Assembly: GCA_004026145.2 (NCBI GenBank) | Contig: CP034993.1 | Span: forward strand, 16,217,171 to 16,281,170 | DNA from: Takifugu bimaculatus | Lineage: Eukaryota; Chordata; Actinopteri; Tetraodontiformes; Tetraodontidae | Direction of reading: 5' to 3' | Length of the DNA: 64,000 nt | Part shown: positions 42,401-55,342 of the stretch, one piece after another | How the letters are laid out: each line of letters begins with the position of its first letter | Position numbering within the stretch: the first letter of the stretch is position 1 | Translations under genes and position numbers: made by a program | Notes under the pieces: generated by a model | Told to the model about the DNA's origin: nothing | Databases searched by the model: none | What the model saw: only the letters and a program-made list of their open reading frames with translations

Positions 42401-42584
42401 GTTTCCAGGGTTTACGGCCTCGAGCGCGGTACTTCTCACAGGGGTTCATGAAGTAATACTTGATCCTCCTCCTGAGCCTGTCCACATTGTCCTGGTCCCC
42501 AACACAACACTCGTGTTGGGAGGCGTCCCATATAGGGAGGCCGTTGGTCTCGTACACGTCAAACAAGTTCCCAGAGTCCTCCAT
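39451..42584 (-). CDS. mcoln3: Mucolipin-3 (TRPML3) endolysosomal cation channel
   Basis: Thirteen coding exons on the minus strand, in transcript order: 42584-42360, 42278-42111, 41946-41793, 41639-41564, 41322-41226, 41098-40999, 40924-40812, 40615-40466, 40390-40289, 40197-40075, 39996-39790, 39700-39573, 39490-39451. All junctions keep frame, giving 560 residues (human MCOLN3 553). Visible landmarks: FFMNPCEK-like motif (YYFMNPCEKYRARGRKPWKL), TM1 near 62-85, a lumenal polycystin-mucolipin domain ending ELPDCYDF, then further membrane segments, and the TRPML pore signature SLINGDDMF (NGDD at about 452-455) before TM6. This is a Ca2+-permeable channel of endosomes and lysosomes. NAHSGRIKI, DWEIIGA and the neighbouring dnai3 favour mcoln3 over mcoln1 or mcoln2. 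A 5'UTR exon probably ends at 43070 (donor GTGAGC), spliced two bases upstream of the ATG. Confidence 0.93.
41365..41470 (-). mobile_element. Second, diverged copy of the GAGGAC/GGTTAG element
   Basis: TATCTTTGTGAGGAC at 41368-41382, followed by TTACCCCTAAACCCAATTCT, is the reverse complement of the arm and core seen at 14491-14550. It lies in the mcoln3 intron between exons 4 and 5. Confidence 0.45.
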
Positions 42585-43070
42585 GTCTGCAGTTTATAGA
42601 ACGCATACAATACGAGGCTATATCTGAATTATACCTGCGAAATATGACTAAAGATGCCAAACCAGTAATTGTTAATTTAAACATCAAACTGTGTAATTAT
42701 TGAGATGGTTGTCAAACAGGATGGAACATTAATTCAATTTTCATATAAAAAAGGAACCAAACCATGAGTATATCCTAGCAATGTAATGTCATAGTGATCC
42801 AAAAATACATGGTATACCCAAGGATACATTATTCTCTGAAGTCAGTGTAAACATAAGGGCAAAGCTGGTTTGACTTGTCAATGACTTAATGACAATGTAA
42901 TAAACATCTGACAGACAGAAATCACCTGAACGAGGACATAAAGATCATCTGATGAAATACACCCCGATTCTCATTTTAAAGGCTTCATTTTAAACGACCG
43001 AGTAAAAGATTTATCGAGGATTGAAAGAGGGTCCGATAATGGAAACACGGCGGGGGGAGTGCAGCTCACC

Positions 43071-44379
43071 CGTGTCCGAGACCTCTTCAGTTCATCCCGT
43101 TAAATAAAACCCATGTTTGGTCGAGCATTTTCGCATTGAAAGGACCCAGATTTGATTTCCGTGCTGGTTCCAGAGGAAGGTGCGCTTAGTCACGTGAACG
43201 CGAGCACCTGTTTCACCTTTACGCCTGCGTCATTTCAACGCTGGAACCTTATTGGCTTTCCCGGTAACCCATGGCAACCTTTCAGACACGCAAACGCAGT
43301 GAGTTTGGAGGCATCTCAGACTTCACTTGTACTTGTTTAGTTGTTGGGAACTCTTTATTTCATCCATAAACTGAGTCGTAACTTTGACTCGCTCAACCAG
43401 ACTATTTTTCGTAAAACGGCGTCGTCAATTTTGCGAGTTTCTCGCTAAATTTCAGACTTTTCAAATCGTCTCGCCCACTTTTTTTTTTTACTTATTTGTT
43501 GTTTGTTTGTCCAAGGCGACACATCTAGCGACAGTTTCTGTTGTTTTTTAGTTTGGAAACTGACGTAAAAGCGCGTAACATTCTGCTCTGTCTGTTCCTC
43601 AACGATCAGCGGGCGCTGCCGTGAGCTTCTCCCCGTTTCAAAGCGCTTCCAGACGGCCAGGCCCCGCAGCAGCTCCCGCAGCAGCTCCCGCAGCAGACGC
43701 GCCCCGCACCGTGCAAAACGCCTCTGTTCCCACACCGGTTATCACACCCGGAGGTAAGCGTGTGTGCGTGCGTGCGTGCGTGAGGGGGATGACATTTCAG
43801 TGTTCAAAGGTTAAAGACCTTTGATTTAAAGCAAGAATACTTTGCAGTACATCAGCCGTCTATACTTTTGGGATCATTCATTGATTAACAGTCAGCAACT
43901 GTAGAAAGTTAAAATAGAACAAGGTAAAAAAAAATTACTGAAAACAGCGACGTTTTATTCAAATAAATATGTAAAACATTGTTTTAATCTAGTGAAATCG
44001 CTACACCACGAAAATACCGCATAAAATACAGCTCATCAGAAAAAAACTATCACACAGGATGGATATTTGGATAATATTCCTATAAGATAGACAGTGACGT
44101 CCAACAATATGTATATTTTTAACGCAGATCATGTCGATCATCATTGCACATTTCGTGTCATGTTGTAACATTGATGTCAGAAACAACTGTGCTATATTGA
44201 TTCATATTAAAAAGAAAAGGGTGAATATATCAAGCATATTTCTGGCCTGTTTATCGTGGTTTATCTGTCTTGACCAGTGACGTCCTCTGAGAGGAGCCCC
44301 CCCCCAAACTTGAGCTGAGGGGTTCATGAGCTCGTCCTCTTCTGTCTTTGGTTCAGATGAAAACAGCTCTGACAGCGAG
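43071..44379. promoter_or_regulatory. Shared promoter region and dnai3 5'UTR exon
   Basis: This is the head-to-head region of mcoln3 (-) and dnai3 (+). A GC-rich segment at about 43560-43755, with a repeated GCAGCTCCC, ends in CCCGGAG followed by GTAAGC, a good donor that would splice to 44357. It is open in frame with dnai3 but has no ATG, so it is most likely 5'UTR. A GTGCG microsatellite follows the donor. Confidence 0.55.
43264..43278. promoter_or_regulatory. RFX X-box (cilium gene promoter motif)
   Basis: GTAACC, a three-base spacer CAT, and GGCAAC match the consensus GTNRCC-N0-3-RGYAAC with no mismatch. It lies between the probable mcoln3 first exon (ending 43070 on the minus strand) and the dnai3 first exon, next to an inverted CCAAT (TTATTGGC at about 43247). 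RFX factors with FOXJ1 drive axonemal genes through such sites, which fits dnai3. Confidence 0.8.
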
Positions 44380-47300
44380 ATGGCGGGGTGAGTGGTGACA
44401 TGGTGACTCCCAGGCACGCCTCATCCTATTGCACATTACATCATATTCATGCAAATTCATTCAATGCAAAAGGTGTAAAATATTGAAAGTGTTTCATCCA
44501 TACTCATCCAAGCAACGTCATGCAACGTTTTTCCAAGCACAATCTAAAGTAATTCTAGTTTTCACTTCCTCGTTCTGGGGTATTGGGGATTAATGAGGGG
44601 GGAAAAAATTCCCACCTCCACACAAGCACGCACGCACGCACGCACACAGGCCATCCGTATTTCGTCTTTTATGCTGGCGTTTGATATTTCCACCACTAGG
44701 TGTCGCCACGTCCATTGATAATGTCTGTCATGGTCTGTCTCGCCAGGCTGTGGCTGACAGATCTCTGGCTTTTCAGTGTTGCCGAGTGATAAAATCTGTG
44801 ATTTTGACCTTGTAATTTAACAAATTAATATTAGCCAAACCCTCCCCAGTCCAAAGAAACCAAAATCCAAGGTGAAGAAAAGTCCTGACCGTAAGAAGAA
44901 GGGTAAAGGTGAGCATCCAAAAGTCAAGCTCTGCATGTTGGAATGCATAAAACTCACTGATCTCTCAATTTCTGTCTAGGCAAAAAAGCCCAGACACCTG
45001 TTGAAGAGGAGAAGCCTAGTAAGTCAACATCATTTCTTCCCTTTGCAACTCTTATCACACCGCTCACAAATCACAACAAATTAATGTCACATTAAAAGTG
45101 ATAAGATAGCAGATCATTTTTATGTTGTGCACACAGAAAGTCTTTGGTTATTGATGCAGATATAGAAGCAATATGATCTTGGATTATTGGACAGCTCAGG
45201 GTCTGAGGGTCTGTTTCTGTGTCCTGCCTGAATGAGAATGACTGCGTGTCTTTGAAGATCTATGACTGAAACTACTACGTGAGGATGTTTTAGAGGTGCT
45301 GAGGAAACAATACCCATTCTCCTGATGTGAGCTGGGTGTATACTGTTGCACAGCCTTCAGACATTGAGCTCTCCAGGCAGCTGCGGGTCTCCATTGTCAC
45401 GGACTGCTTCATTGTCGGGCCTGCAGACGTGTTTTTTGGTCGAATGCGGGTCACTCACAATGTGCACCTTCGCCACAGCGGAGGTCATTCGCTCTTGCAG
45501 GAGTTAAAATGTCACTTATATTTATTTATTTTAAGAATTTGTCACTGCATGAATTCAATGAAGTCTTTTAGGGTTATGGGATTTTGGATATCGTGCTATT
45601 CCTATAATATTTCCTATAATATATCCTAATATTTCCTGGTGGAGAAGATGCCATAGCTGGCATATTTTCCTTAATGAGGGACACAAGTCTTTACTACAGT
45701 GAATTTGTGTGAAGACTAAACGCTGCGAGTGGAAAAGGGCGACACACCCAGCTGGGAAGTGGTTACTTAAGCTCTGCTTTAGCATTCCTAGTGTCCCCTT
45801 AGCAACGCTTTGGGAAGACTTTGAAGCGAGATACCGCAAACAGCATGAAAACTGTCATTATGCAGACGCCTGTTTGCTGGAGGATGCTCTGGACTCGGCC
45901 TGGACTTAAGACTGGATTAGTCTGCATGGAGAGTTTATGAACTAAAAAAACAGCTTTGCTGTTGGCAGTGCTGCAGTGGTTGTGTACAGTAACAGTTCCA
46001 GCTCGATGGCTGTCACCACCAGCCTCATGGAGTCGTGCATTATTGCTTCTGTTGCCCGTAAAAGCAGCTTTCCCACATGTTTGTAAATTGCGGGTAGCCT
46101 ATTCACACGGAGCCTGTTTCATCCTGTAATGGTGTAGGGTGGTCCAGCCTGCAGGGAGGGGCAAGCCGAGGATCAGAGGCATTGTTGCGTGTTTGATCCA
46201 AAACGTAAGGACAAGAACATGCGTCACAGGCCATAGGCAGGCCATACATTTAAAGCCTGTCCATTGTGTAAATATCAGTTGACAGGTGAGGCTCAGACCC
46301 ATGGGTGATGCTTAAAAACATCTCCTCACCTAGAAAGATCCAATGCCTGCAAAGAAGGCATTGACGTACGTTGTTTTCCAGTTTAAAATGTGTTTCTTAT
46401 CCTCACTTTCAGGGATAGATATGAAGGACAATCCCATCATGTTTTTAGCGGCTCAGTCTTGAGCATGCACCTCTTAAGGAATTATACACAATCTATGTTT
46501 ATCTGTGATTTGTTGAGGCAGAGATGATGACAGCACATTGTTTTGTACAGTCTACAGAAGACATACGTGTAGACATGTTAAAGCCCTACTTATTATGTGC
46601 ACAAGCGTCTCATTTTCCTGCCTTTGACACTAACACAAAGGCATTATACAGGCATTTATTCTGTGAGTTAGATTAGCCTGTGTAATTACTTCTGTGGTAG
46701 ATTCCATTTTGCACATTTACTGAAATAATTAGCCTATTTTCTAAGATGTCTGTGTTGAATGTCTCTCCTCTCTCGTATTACTCGCCTTCATCGATTGCGA
46801 CCTCTTTCCCCTAAGGTCACCCTGAAGATATACTCCCCTTGCTGCTGACATCAGTCACCCAAGAGATGTTTGGCTGCATCGCAGAAGAGCACGTCACGGG
46901 GAGAGTCCCTACAAGCTGCTGAAAAAAGACGACGTCGTCCAGGACATGAAGAAGAGAGCGGCGGTGTCCGATTTCAGCCCCGCGAAACAGATCGTGCTGG
47001 TGAGCAGATTGATTGTCACACTGATCTCTGGGACAATGCCCTCAAGACGCGGTGCATGACGACACCGCCCGCGGCGACCCTACTGATGCTCACAGACTGG
47101 CACAACCCCCCCCCATACACAGTAACAGCATCTCTGGAGGAGTGAAACCCGAGGAACACACAAAACCCAACATGTCTATGTCTTTCTCAGCTAATTAATG
47201 CCCCAGGTTTGAGTTCATGCATCGATTTATCTTCCAGGATTATCCAGATGAGGAGCTGTTGCTGGTTTACGACAGGACCTTCGCCTACGGTCAGTGTTTC

Positions 47301-50300
47301 TACCTGGTTCTTACACCAGAGGCTAAGGAGAAAATCCTCAAGGTGAGATTGTCTCATTTTATGGGAATTAGGACGGCTGCTTCAGAATAAATGAGAAAAA
47401 CGGCCATGTACGAGTCACAGTTCTTATATGATATTGCTCCATAGATAGCAAATATTGTGATGGATGTCAGAGTTATTGCACAGAAAACTATTGTTGCCTC
47501 TTTTTAGAGTTTATAAAATGTTTTTTTTTAAATGTTTACTCAGATACTTGAAAGACTTTATCAGAATGGGTAAAATCAGGTGGTGCATTTAATGAGCAGC
47601 AGCGTGACGTTTAAATGCACAGGGGAAAATTGAACAGGCACATTAAACTTCACTATACAACTTTCTACTGGGGGGGGGGGTCATCTGTCCTGTTTGGTAG
47701 CCATAGTAACAACATGAGGAAATCAAATTCTTAGATTTATTTGTCCTTCTTCTCTTAAACTTTATTCTAATTTGATTCCAACTGCGTCCCGCAGCCCCCC
47801 ACGCCTGTGGAACAGGAAGCAGAGGAGGAAGTTGAAGTACCTCCAAGGCCAGAGCACTGGATCGGACTCGGCAGTGAGCATGAAATAGAGGCTGAATCTG
47901 TCAGAGAGACTCGAAAAAAGGTACAGCGCCTTAGCAAAAGCACAGCTTCCTACTTGTATATTAAATCCACTCTTTTTCTGTCATCGCCGTCCCTCTCAAC
48001 CGCTGTGCCTCTTTGTTGAATCCTGCCTTTCTGTTTTCTCGTGGTCAGCTACAGTACGCATTCTCCAGGGAGCGCAGGGCGTTCGGCCAACCCGTCTGTT
48101 TTTCCGACCGCAGCGCTACAGATGCTCAGACCGGCCTCATAGACTGCGCCTCCTACGAAGACAGCAGCTTCAGCATCAAGCGGGTGCAGCTGGACTCCAG
48201 CATCCAGGCTATTCCCACGCTGCAGAACAACAGCGCTCAGACACAATGGTGCTTCAGCAGAGCAGCACACTCTGATACAGTCGTTCACCACTGGGATATA
48301 AGACAGCTAAATGAGTTCTTTTAAATCAGTGACCACGTCCTTTATAGTTAAACCCTGCACGTCCTGTCCATGGGTCCATGGTGTAAAGCACTGACTCTGC
48401 AAATGTGTACTTCTTTTCCCCAGGAAGTTTCAGAAAAATGCCTCCACCCAGTATGCACTGGAACAGTTGACTGATGAAGAAAAAGAGGGCATCTTGCAGT
48501 CTGGGAGTTTGAAATGTTTTATGAACCTAGTGACCCCCAGGTATCACAGCCCATCATTCACACTCTGGCTGCACGCCATCAACAGAACCTCTTGAACCGC
48601 AACGCCTGCGTGTTTTTTAGGACGTTGGTCAACCTGCAGCAGGAGGCCATCATGAACGTGTTCAAAGACGACTGTGAAAATCTGGAGGAAGTGGCTGAAC
48701 ACGGCAGGCCTGCAAAGGCTTCCAAAGATTTAATGATTTATCAAGATTTTGTCAACCAGAAATACACTCAGGACAAGAAAGTCAGCAGCATTAACTGGCA
48801 TCCTAACATCCACGGTAAAGCTGGAGGGTACTCTTAAATGTGGGAAACTTTGGGTTTAAATGTTAGTAATTAGATTTATTGGTCAAGAATAACATTGATA
48901 AACAGTCCTCCTGGAAGCTACGACCATGTGGCGCTGATAACATGTCAGAATGTCGGGTTTTTGGCAGATTTCTTTACTCCTGATTTGTAATTTCCTGCAG
49001 TCATCACATCAAGACCCAGAAAAACACCTGCTGCATTATTTAAAATGTTTGTTTTATTGGCTGTAGAATATGAGGCCTTTTTATATGTGACAGGTGTGAT
49101 AGCTGTAGCCATGGCAGGGAAAAAGAAACGGGCCGCTACATTTGTCGACAAACCATCCCTCATTCTCTTCTACAGCTTTTCCAACCTCTTTCAGCCGCTG
49201 GTAAGGAAAAGACTTAGAAATACAATGCACAGAAAGCACAGGTGGCTTTCATTCCATTTCAAAATGTTATCGACGCTGTAATAAATTGATTCTCAGTCCA
49301 TACAACTGAGCTTTCTCACGAAGTCACGCTTTGCTTTCACTGCTGGTTGGAGCAGTGAAACCATAGCAATGGCAAAAAGACCAGAATAAAGAAATACTCG
49401 GGATGGCGAGAACCCAATAAATCAAAATGGCTCCACTGAAAGGCGATGCCAGTCCGCTTTACATGTGGGATTTCTCTATTGTTTACAGTTGCTGCTGGAA
49501 GGCCCAGACGACATTTTAGCCTTTGAGTTCTGCCCCTCTGATCCAAATATTATTGTTGGCGGCTGCAGAAATGGGCAGGTACTGAGATTCCCACTGGACT
49601 GCAGGAATCTGCCATCTCTTGTGCCTTCTTTGTATGCAGGAGGAAGCAGATCAAAGCTAATCATTCATCAAACACGTCTGGTTGTTGCTGTTGTTGTTGC
49701 TTGTTGCCATGTGATGTCACTGATTGTCTGTTGCTGTTTCAGGTCGTACTCTGGGACATTTCCGCCCATGTCACCGTCTTACAGGCCACTGACAAAAAAG
49801 TCTCTGACGACGACAAATTTGTAGGTATCCCTACTTTGTGTGAGTGTGTGTTCCCGTTTTATCAGGAAAGAGACTCCTGCAGTCTAATGGTCAATGCAGC
49901 AACGGTGTGACTACATTTCAACGTGCATGCGATCCCCTTTGCCCCCATCATCCAGCGCCCTTCTGCTTTGCGTCTTTTTATGACAGTGGAACAGCTGCCT
50001 CCATCCTTTTCCTTTTTCGACTTTCCCCTCGCCCACCCGCCATACCTCCCCCGTGTCCATTGTCCATATTTGCTCGTCATCCTCGAGTCAACAGCATCAG
50101 CTCACATACTCCAGCTGTTACACAAGCCCTCCACCCTGCCGCATAGGGGAGAGCACACAGGCAAATCAGATCACTTCCCCCCATCGTGTTTGCAGTGTAA
50201 ACAACGTCACTTGTATCTGTTAACAACCTTCCATGTAGCACCTGTTGCTAACTTATCAGAGAAATTGAGCCGAAATCCTGCTGTCAAGATTAGATTTCTG

Positions 50301-53300
50301 TTTAACTCAAACAAAAATAAGCATGGGCGTGATTCATACAGATGTTTTAATCCAGCCGTGAATACGTTATAACACTGATTAGGTTGTCAATTTGTTATTA
50401 ACCATAGTAGCTTGTTTGGCAGGAGGTCAGCGTATGACTTTAATTTCCCCCAGATTTTCCAAAAACAAAAGCCTGACAAAGGTTAAAAGGCCTCCTGACG
50501 TGTACTGACTCACTGCCTGTTTTTGAGGGAATGTGTTATCTAATGCTTTTTGCCTTTTTGTGTCTAAACCGCTTCCAGGACCTCACTGACACCAAAGACG
50601 ATACGATTCCGCTCCTGCATTACTGTGCAGCGTCTACCTTACAGAGCAAGCACCGAGGAGCAGTTACTGATATCACATGGCTCCCGCCAGCATTCGCGGT
50701 AAGGCCGAGGGCTGGATGACAGGGCTGACCTTTGACACTGTAAAGTTGACAGCCTTGACAGCTTCCATTTAAGTACTGCGCCATCCTGCAAGACCGAAAT
50801 GGTCTTAAGCTTCAAGATCAGATGTGGATGCTTTTATTTACCTGTCTTAGAATGTTTTCGATGAATTACCACCCCCCACCAATGGCTGCATCGACTTACA
50901 CCATTTAGCCTGACAGACCCATCTGTGACTCTCTCTCTCTTGCTTAGGTGACCGATACAGGCGTTCCTGTAAAGAACCAGCACAAAATGTCTGTCCAGGT
51001 TCTCAGCTGCTCCTTGGACTGGTAGGACTGACCGACACATTTCATTTCTGTCTGATAGTCATGGGACAGTTATTATTGTGTTGCTCCATGTCTGCCTTTC
51101 CTTCCTACTCGAATTTTTCAGTGTTTGTTTCCTTCTGGGAGACATAATTAGATCACCTTCACACATTATTGGCCTTTTTGAGCTCCTGACTTTATTTTAG
51201 GTTGTAATATCAGAAAGTTGCGACTCAATTTTGTTGACTGAGTGAACTTCTGTTCAGTAACTGTCCGTAAAGCCCAGTGAGGTGTAGTTAACCAGCCTGT
51301 CTGTTTTAAATTGTTTTTGATGTGTGATGTTGATGAACACAGATTATAATGATGGATTTTCCACTACTTTCTCATCCCGAAGCACCCTAAAGTTCTGGGA
51401 TGTACAGACACTAAAATGGTTTAACGAGTCTGTGTTGGAGAGGAAGCTAACTGACCAGAAGATGCAGTCGTTCAGACAGCCTGAGCGGACGTGGAAGCCT
51501 CTCTTCCAGGTACTGTGGACGCAAAGCTGACTGGTTTGACCCACAACCTTCGTCTGTTTGCTGCTCAAAAACGTCTGTTCTCTGTCAGTTGTTCAGTCTT
51601 CTTTCCTGCCTCATCTCAGGTTTCCCTCTCAAAGATCGATACCAGTGGAGAATATGTTCCTTTGAGGTTCAGCATGGAACACTACACCTGCAACGGTAAG
51701 GAGACACGCCAGCCTGGGTTTCTGTCTGTCTGTCTGACTGCTCTTCTGCAGGCTTGTGCACTGATCAAAATGAACGATTGTATTAATCCTGGTCAGTAAA
51801 CTGTGTAAAACTGTCCAGATTTGTCTGAAACGTTGTGGTTTGACTTCAAATGTCTGGAGGATCTTGTCTTTAATTCTTCTTTGAATGGGTCTGCCTGTCT
51901 TTCTCTTCCCTTTTCTAGTTTCACTGCACTTTATTAAGACGTGCTTCCAAAACACGGCCTAGATAGTTAGCATCGCAAAGCCGTAGCCTCGCTGACTGTC
52001 AGCTCTTTCCAATATACCGCTCAGGCCAGAAGATGATCGTGTGTGTCCTGGCTGGTCAGGAAGAGGCCCGTCTTTGTCTGGACAACCGCCGCAGACACAG
52101 CGTTGGTGGTTGTCTGATGCAGAACTGACCTGTTCTCAGGGCGCTTATTAATTTGGCCCCTCTTGAGCTGTTTGTTTTTAGTCAGAGCAAAATTTTAGAG
52201 GTTAAATATTACCAAGTAATATTGCTGCGTTAGCTATGAAGTGTCCAAAGTGTTCCACGCTAAAGATCATGGTGAGATTTATGCTTTTGGCACGAGAGCC
52301 GCACCAAATCCTCCCCAAAAAGTTTGGAACAAATGTGAAAATTGAGTCACTCTCGAGACCACACAATTAATTACACAGGTAATTACGTTTTAGTAATCTT
52401 CAGTCATTTCATTTTTCTCTAAACTTTGGACCACCGCCCTGCTCCACGTCCCCGGTGGGCAGTAAGCACATTGAGCAGCACCTGTGTGGATCAGGATGGG
52501 CTCTATCATCTGTCTCATATCTTACACACATCTCAACTGTGTGGAAAGTGGATTAAGGAGATGTGTGATTGGGTAATCTGATCTGACCTTCAGGAGCTAA
52601 TCTAACAGAGTGAGGCTGGGACATGAGTGGAAGCAGGCTGCTGATAAGGAGGGGGTGTGAACGGACGGTGCCGCACTGAGAGACAGTCGGGCTTTTGTGA
52701 TGGAAAAGACTCTTCCATCACAACCAGGCCTGCCTATCTCAGCCGTCCCACCCTTCTCCCTTACTGGACCCTTCTCAACACAATCCTCACTCCTTTCTTT
52801 CCCACTCCCCTCATATCCCCTCTTACCAGCCCATTCAGCTCACCTCCCTCTCTTTTGTCCTGCTGTCCTCTCGTTCATGGTCAGATTACAGAGCCGGCTG
52901 CACCAATTCACTTGTCAATCTCTCATTTCTTTTGACTTCAATCCACTTGTGATTTTACTATCTCACATATGAGTTTGTTTTTCCTGTTTTCCCACCTTTC
53001 TCATCAAGCTGGAAAGGATCCCGGGATGTAAAAAAGCTGAACCTTAATTTAAGATGCTCTTTCTGATGAACTTCCTTCTGCATTTTCCATTTACAGGTGA
53101 AGATCATGAAGATGTTAATTCGAACATGTTGCCAGACGTCAATACCAAGCTCTATATTGGAACAGAGGTACATATTTACCAAAGCAAGTCTCTGTCTTCA
53201 TACACTGGCTCTGACATTTTTGCTTGTGTTTCCAGGATGGGGAGATTATTTACACAGACTGGGCACAAGGGAAGGATGAGTCTGAGCAGGGTGAGAATCA

Positions 53301-55303
53301 CAGTATTCTGGACTGTTGCACATTTATACAATGGTAATATTGTTAATAAAGTCCTTCATTTCTTCATTTCCACTGCAACAAACAGTTTATTCTGCCACTC
53401 ATTCTCAAGGAATTTCAAACAAAGGTTGATTTTCCAACCTTTTGTCTTTCCCTCTGTGTTGCAGGTACCAAGCCCCTCCACTGTTTCAGTGTCCACCACT
53501 GGGTGGTAAACACAGTGCAGCGGTCTCCCTTCTTCAAAAACATCATTTTGTCTGTGGGCGAGTGGAATTTTGCCATCTGGAGGGAGGAAGTCATGGTAAC
53601 AACTCTGGTGGCAGCAAAGACTCCAGCCAGGGTTAGAGACGACTGACCAGATGCTGTGTTCTTTTACTCTGCTCCACCATCAGGAAGGTCCCATCATCCA
53701 GTCTGCAAACTCTGACCAAACGTACTGTGCGGGATGCTGGTCCCTGTCCAGACCTGCTGTTTTCTTCATTGGGAAAGAGGACGGCAGCGTGGAGGTGTGG
53801 AACCTGCTGGAAAGGACGAGTGAGCCTGTGCACGTCCAGGAGCACGTCAGCAAAGCCAGGATCACCTGTATGAAACCCTGCATGCTTTCATGTAAGTCCT
53901 GCTTTAGGTACCCCTCTTCCTCAGGCTATTCTTGAGGAAAAGGAACATTTAAAAAAAATCTATCCGCATTTAAAGATTCAATAGATTGGATTATTTGAAA
54001 ATGACAGACTGTAACATTGTGTACCCTTTCTCACATTGTTTAAACCCCAAATCGTTTTGTTTTTTTCAAACAGCCCGGCAGCACTTCCTGGCTGTGACTG
54101 ACGATGAAGGATTGGTCCGTATATTGGAAATCCCAAAAGCATTCCACGTTTGCGCCAGGCATGAAGTAAGACTCGCTGATCGCTCTCTTATCACTCATCT
54201 ATTCTAATTCCTCAAGGGTTAACGGCGAGTTCATCCCTGAGGTGAAACGTGTTTTATTAAAACTGCTACGCTCTGTCCGCACACAGAGCAGCGGCGTGAT
54301 GAAGTACTTTGAGATGGAGGAAAAGCGGCTGAAGAGCTTTCTGGAGATGGAGGAACTGTGGGGAAAGGAGAGGAAGGAGGACAAGAAGGTGAGAAGCTGT
54401 CCAAAAAGCTGCCACTTAAACTGTCTGTGTGGCGCCTTTTCAAAGGCAGAAGTGTCGTTTATTACTCGTCGTTTAAACTTTACATGTCGTCTCATTCTTG
54501 AATGAGACTGTTGAGGCTGGAGGGTTCGCTGAAGGTCGCAGCTCATCAGGAGTAATGAGCAGCACCTGAGATCTCCCTCAGCTGGAGCCCATCAGCTGGA
54601 ACTGGGAGGTTTTATAAGGACCTTTGTTCCTCTCTGGTATCCTCAGTTGTGTCTGAGTGGGTTGTTTCTGTTTGAAGTCATTTGTTTCCCTTCTCTGTGG
54701 CTCCCACTGCCTTCTGCTCTCTTGGTTTGTTATTTTTCCCATCGGTGGTCTCTGGCTGCCTGCTTTTGAGGCCTTGGACACAAATGTTTTCATTATTTTG
54801 GTTAAACAGTTCAGTTCATTCCAGTTCAGAGCTGAAGCTGCAAAGTCTTTGAGAAAGTTATCCTTGCTTTGCATCTTCAGTTTAGCCCTCTCTGACTCTT
54901 TGTCCCCTCATGATTAATTCATTCACATCTTTATTTGATCCTCTCCTCCCAGCAGAAGTCATTGATTTGTCTCCAAGTATGGAAGCCATCTCTTTTACCA
55001 TCTCAATCTTGGATGCTAGATTGTCCTTATATGCCGATTCTAGATGGAACAGAGTAATCTGAGCTGTGTGCACAGTTACATTTGCTTTTATTGAAAAAAT
55101 GGTGGCCATGGTGTTTATGTTGGTCCCCTGACAGCATATTCTCTAAGTCCTTTATCTATGCTTCTGATGATTAACAGAAACCAACCAGAACAGTATTGGA
55201 ATTGACTAAACAGCAGGAATATGATGAATTCCTGATACTGGAGAAACAGATCCTGAAGGACATCGGCCCTCCGTCAGCAGCTGTGGGCACTGAAGACACC
55301 TGA
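44380..55303 (+). CDS. dnai3: Dynein axonemal intermediate chain 3 (WDR63), frameshifted in exon 5 here
   Basis: Twenty-three coding exons: 44380-44387, 44850-44908, 44980-45018, 46816-46999, 47238-47342, 47795-47920, 48049-48248, 48424-48540, 48621-48814, 49094-49200, 49489-49578, 49743-49820, 50579-50698, 50948-51021, 51383-51509, 51620-51695, 53097-53167, 53236-53290, 53465-53595, 53684-53891, 54074-54165, 54287-54388, 55178-55303. The product is about 829 residues (human 891). Features: a Lys-rich N-terminus (MAGPKKPKSKVKKSP), the motif AAVSDFSP, WD repeats (FEFCPSDPNIIVGGC, CTLKFWDVQ, FFIGKEDGSVEVWNL) and a charged coiled-coil C-terminus. The protein belongs to inner dynein arms of cilia. 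All exons join in frame except that the 46816-46999 exon lacks one base near 46903-46910 (GAGAGTCCCTAC), which would stop translation within a few codons. The start is the first in-frame ATG. Confidence 0.92.
45019..46815. other. dnai3 intron with no recognised element
   Basis: The 1.8-kb intron between the third and fourth coding exons holds short open frames (45327-45629, 45709-45909) without recognised similarity or splice signals. Confidence 0.5.
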
Positions 55304-55336
55304 GACCTTCACTCTTCGCTGTGATGGAAAATGTTA

Positions 55337-55342
55337 AATAAA
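55337..55342 (+). terminator. Poly(A) signal of dnai3
   Basis: AATAAA 34 bases after the stop codon, giving a very short 3'UTR. Confidence 0.75.
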
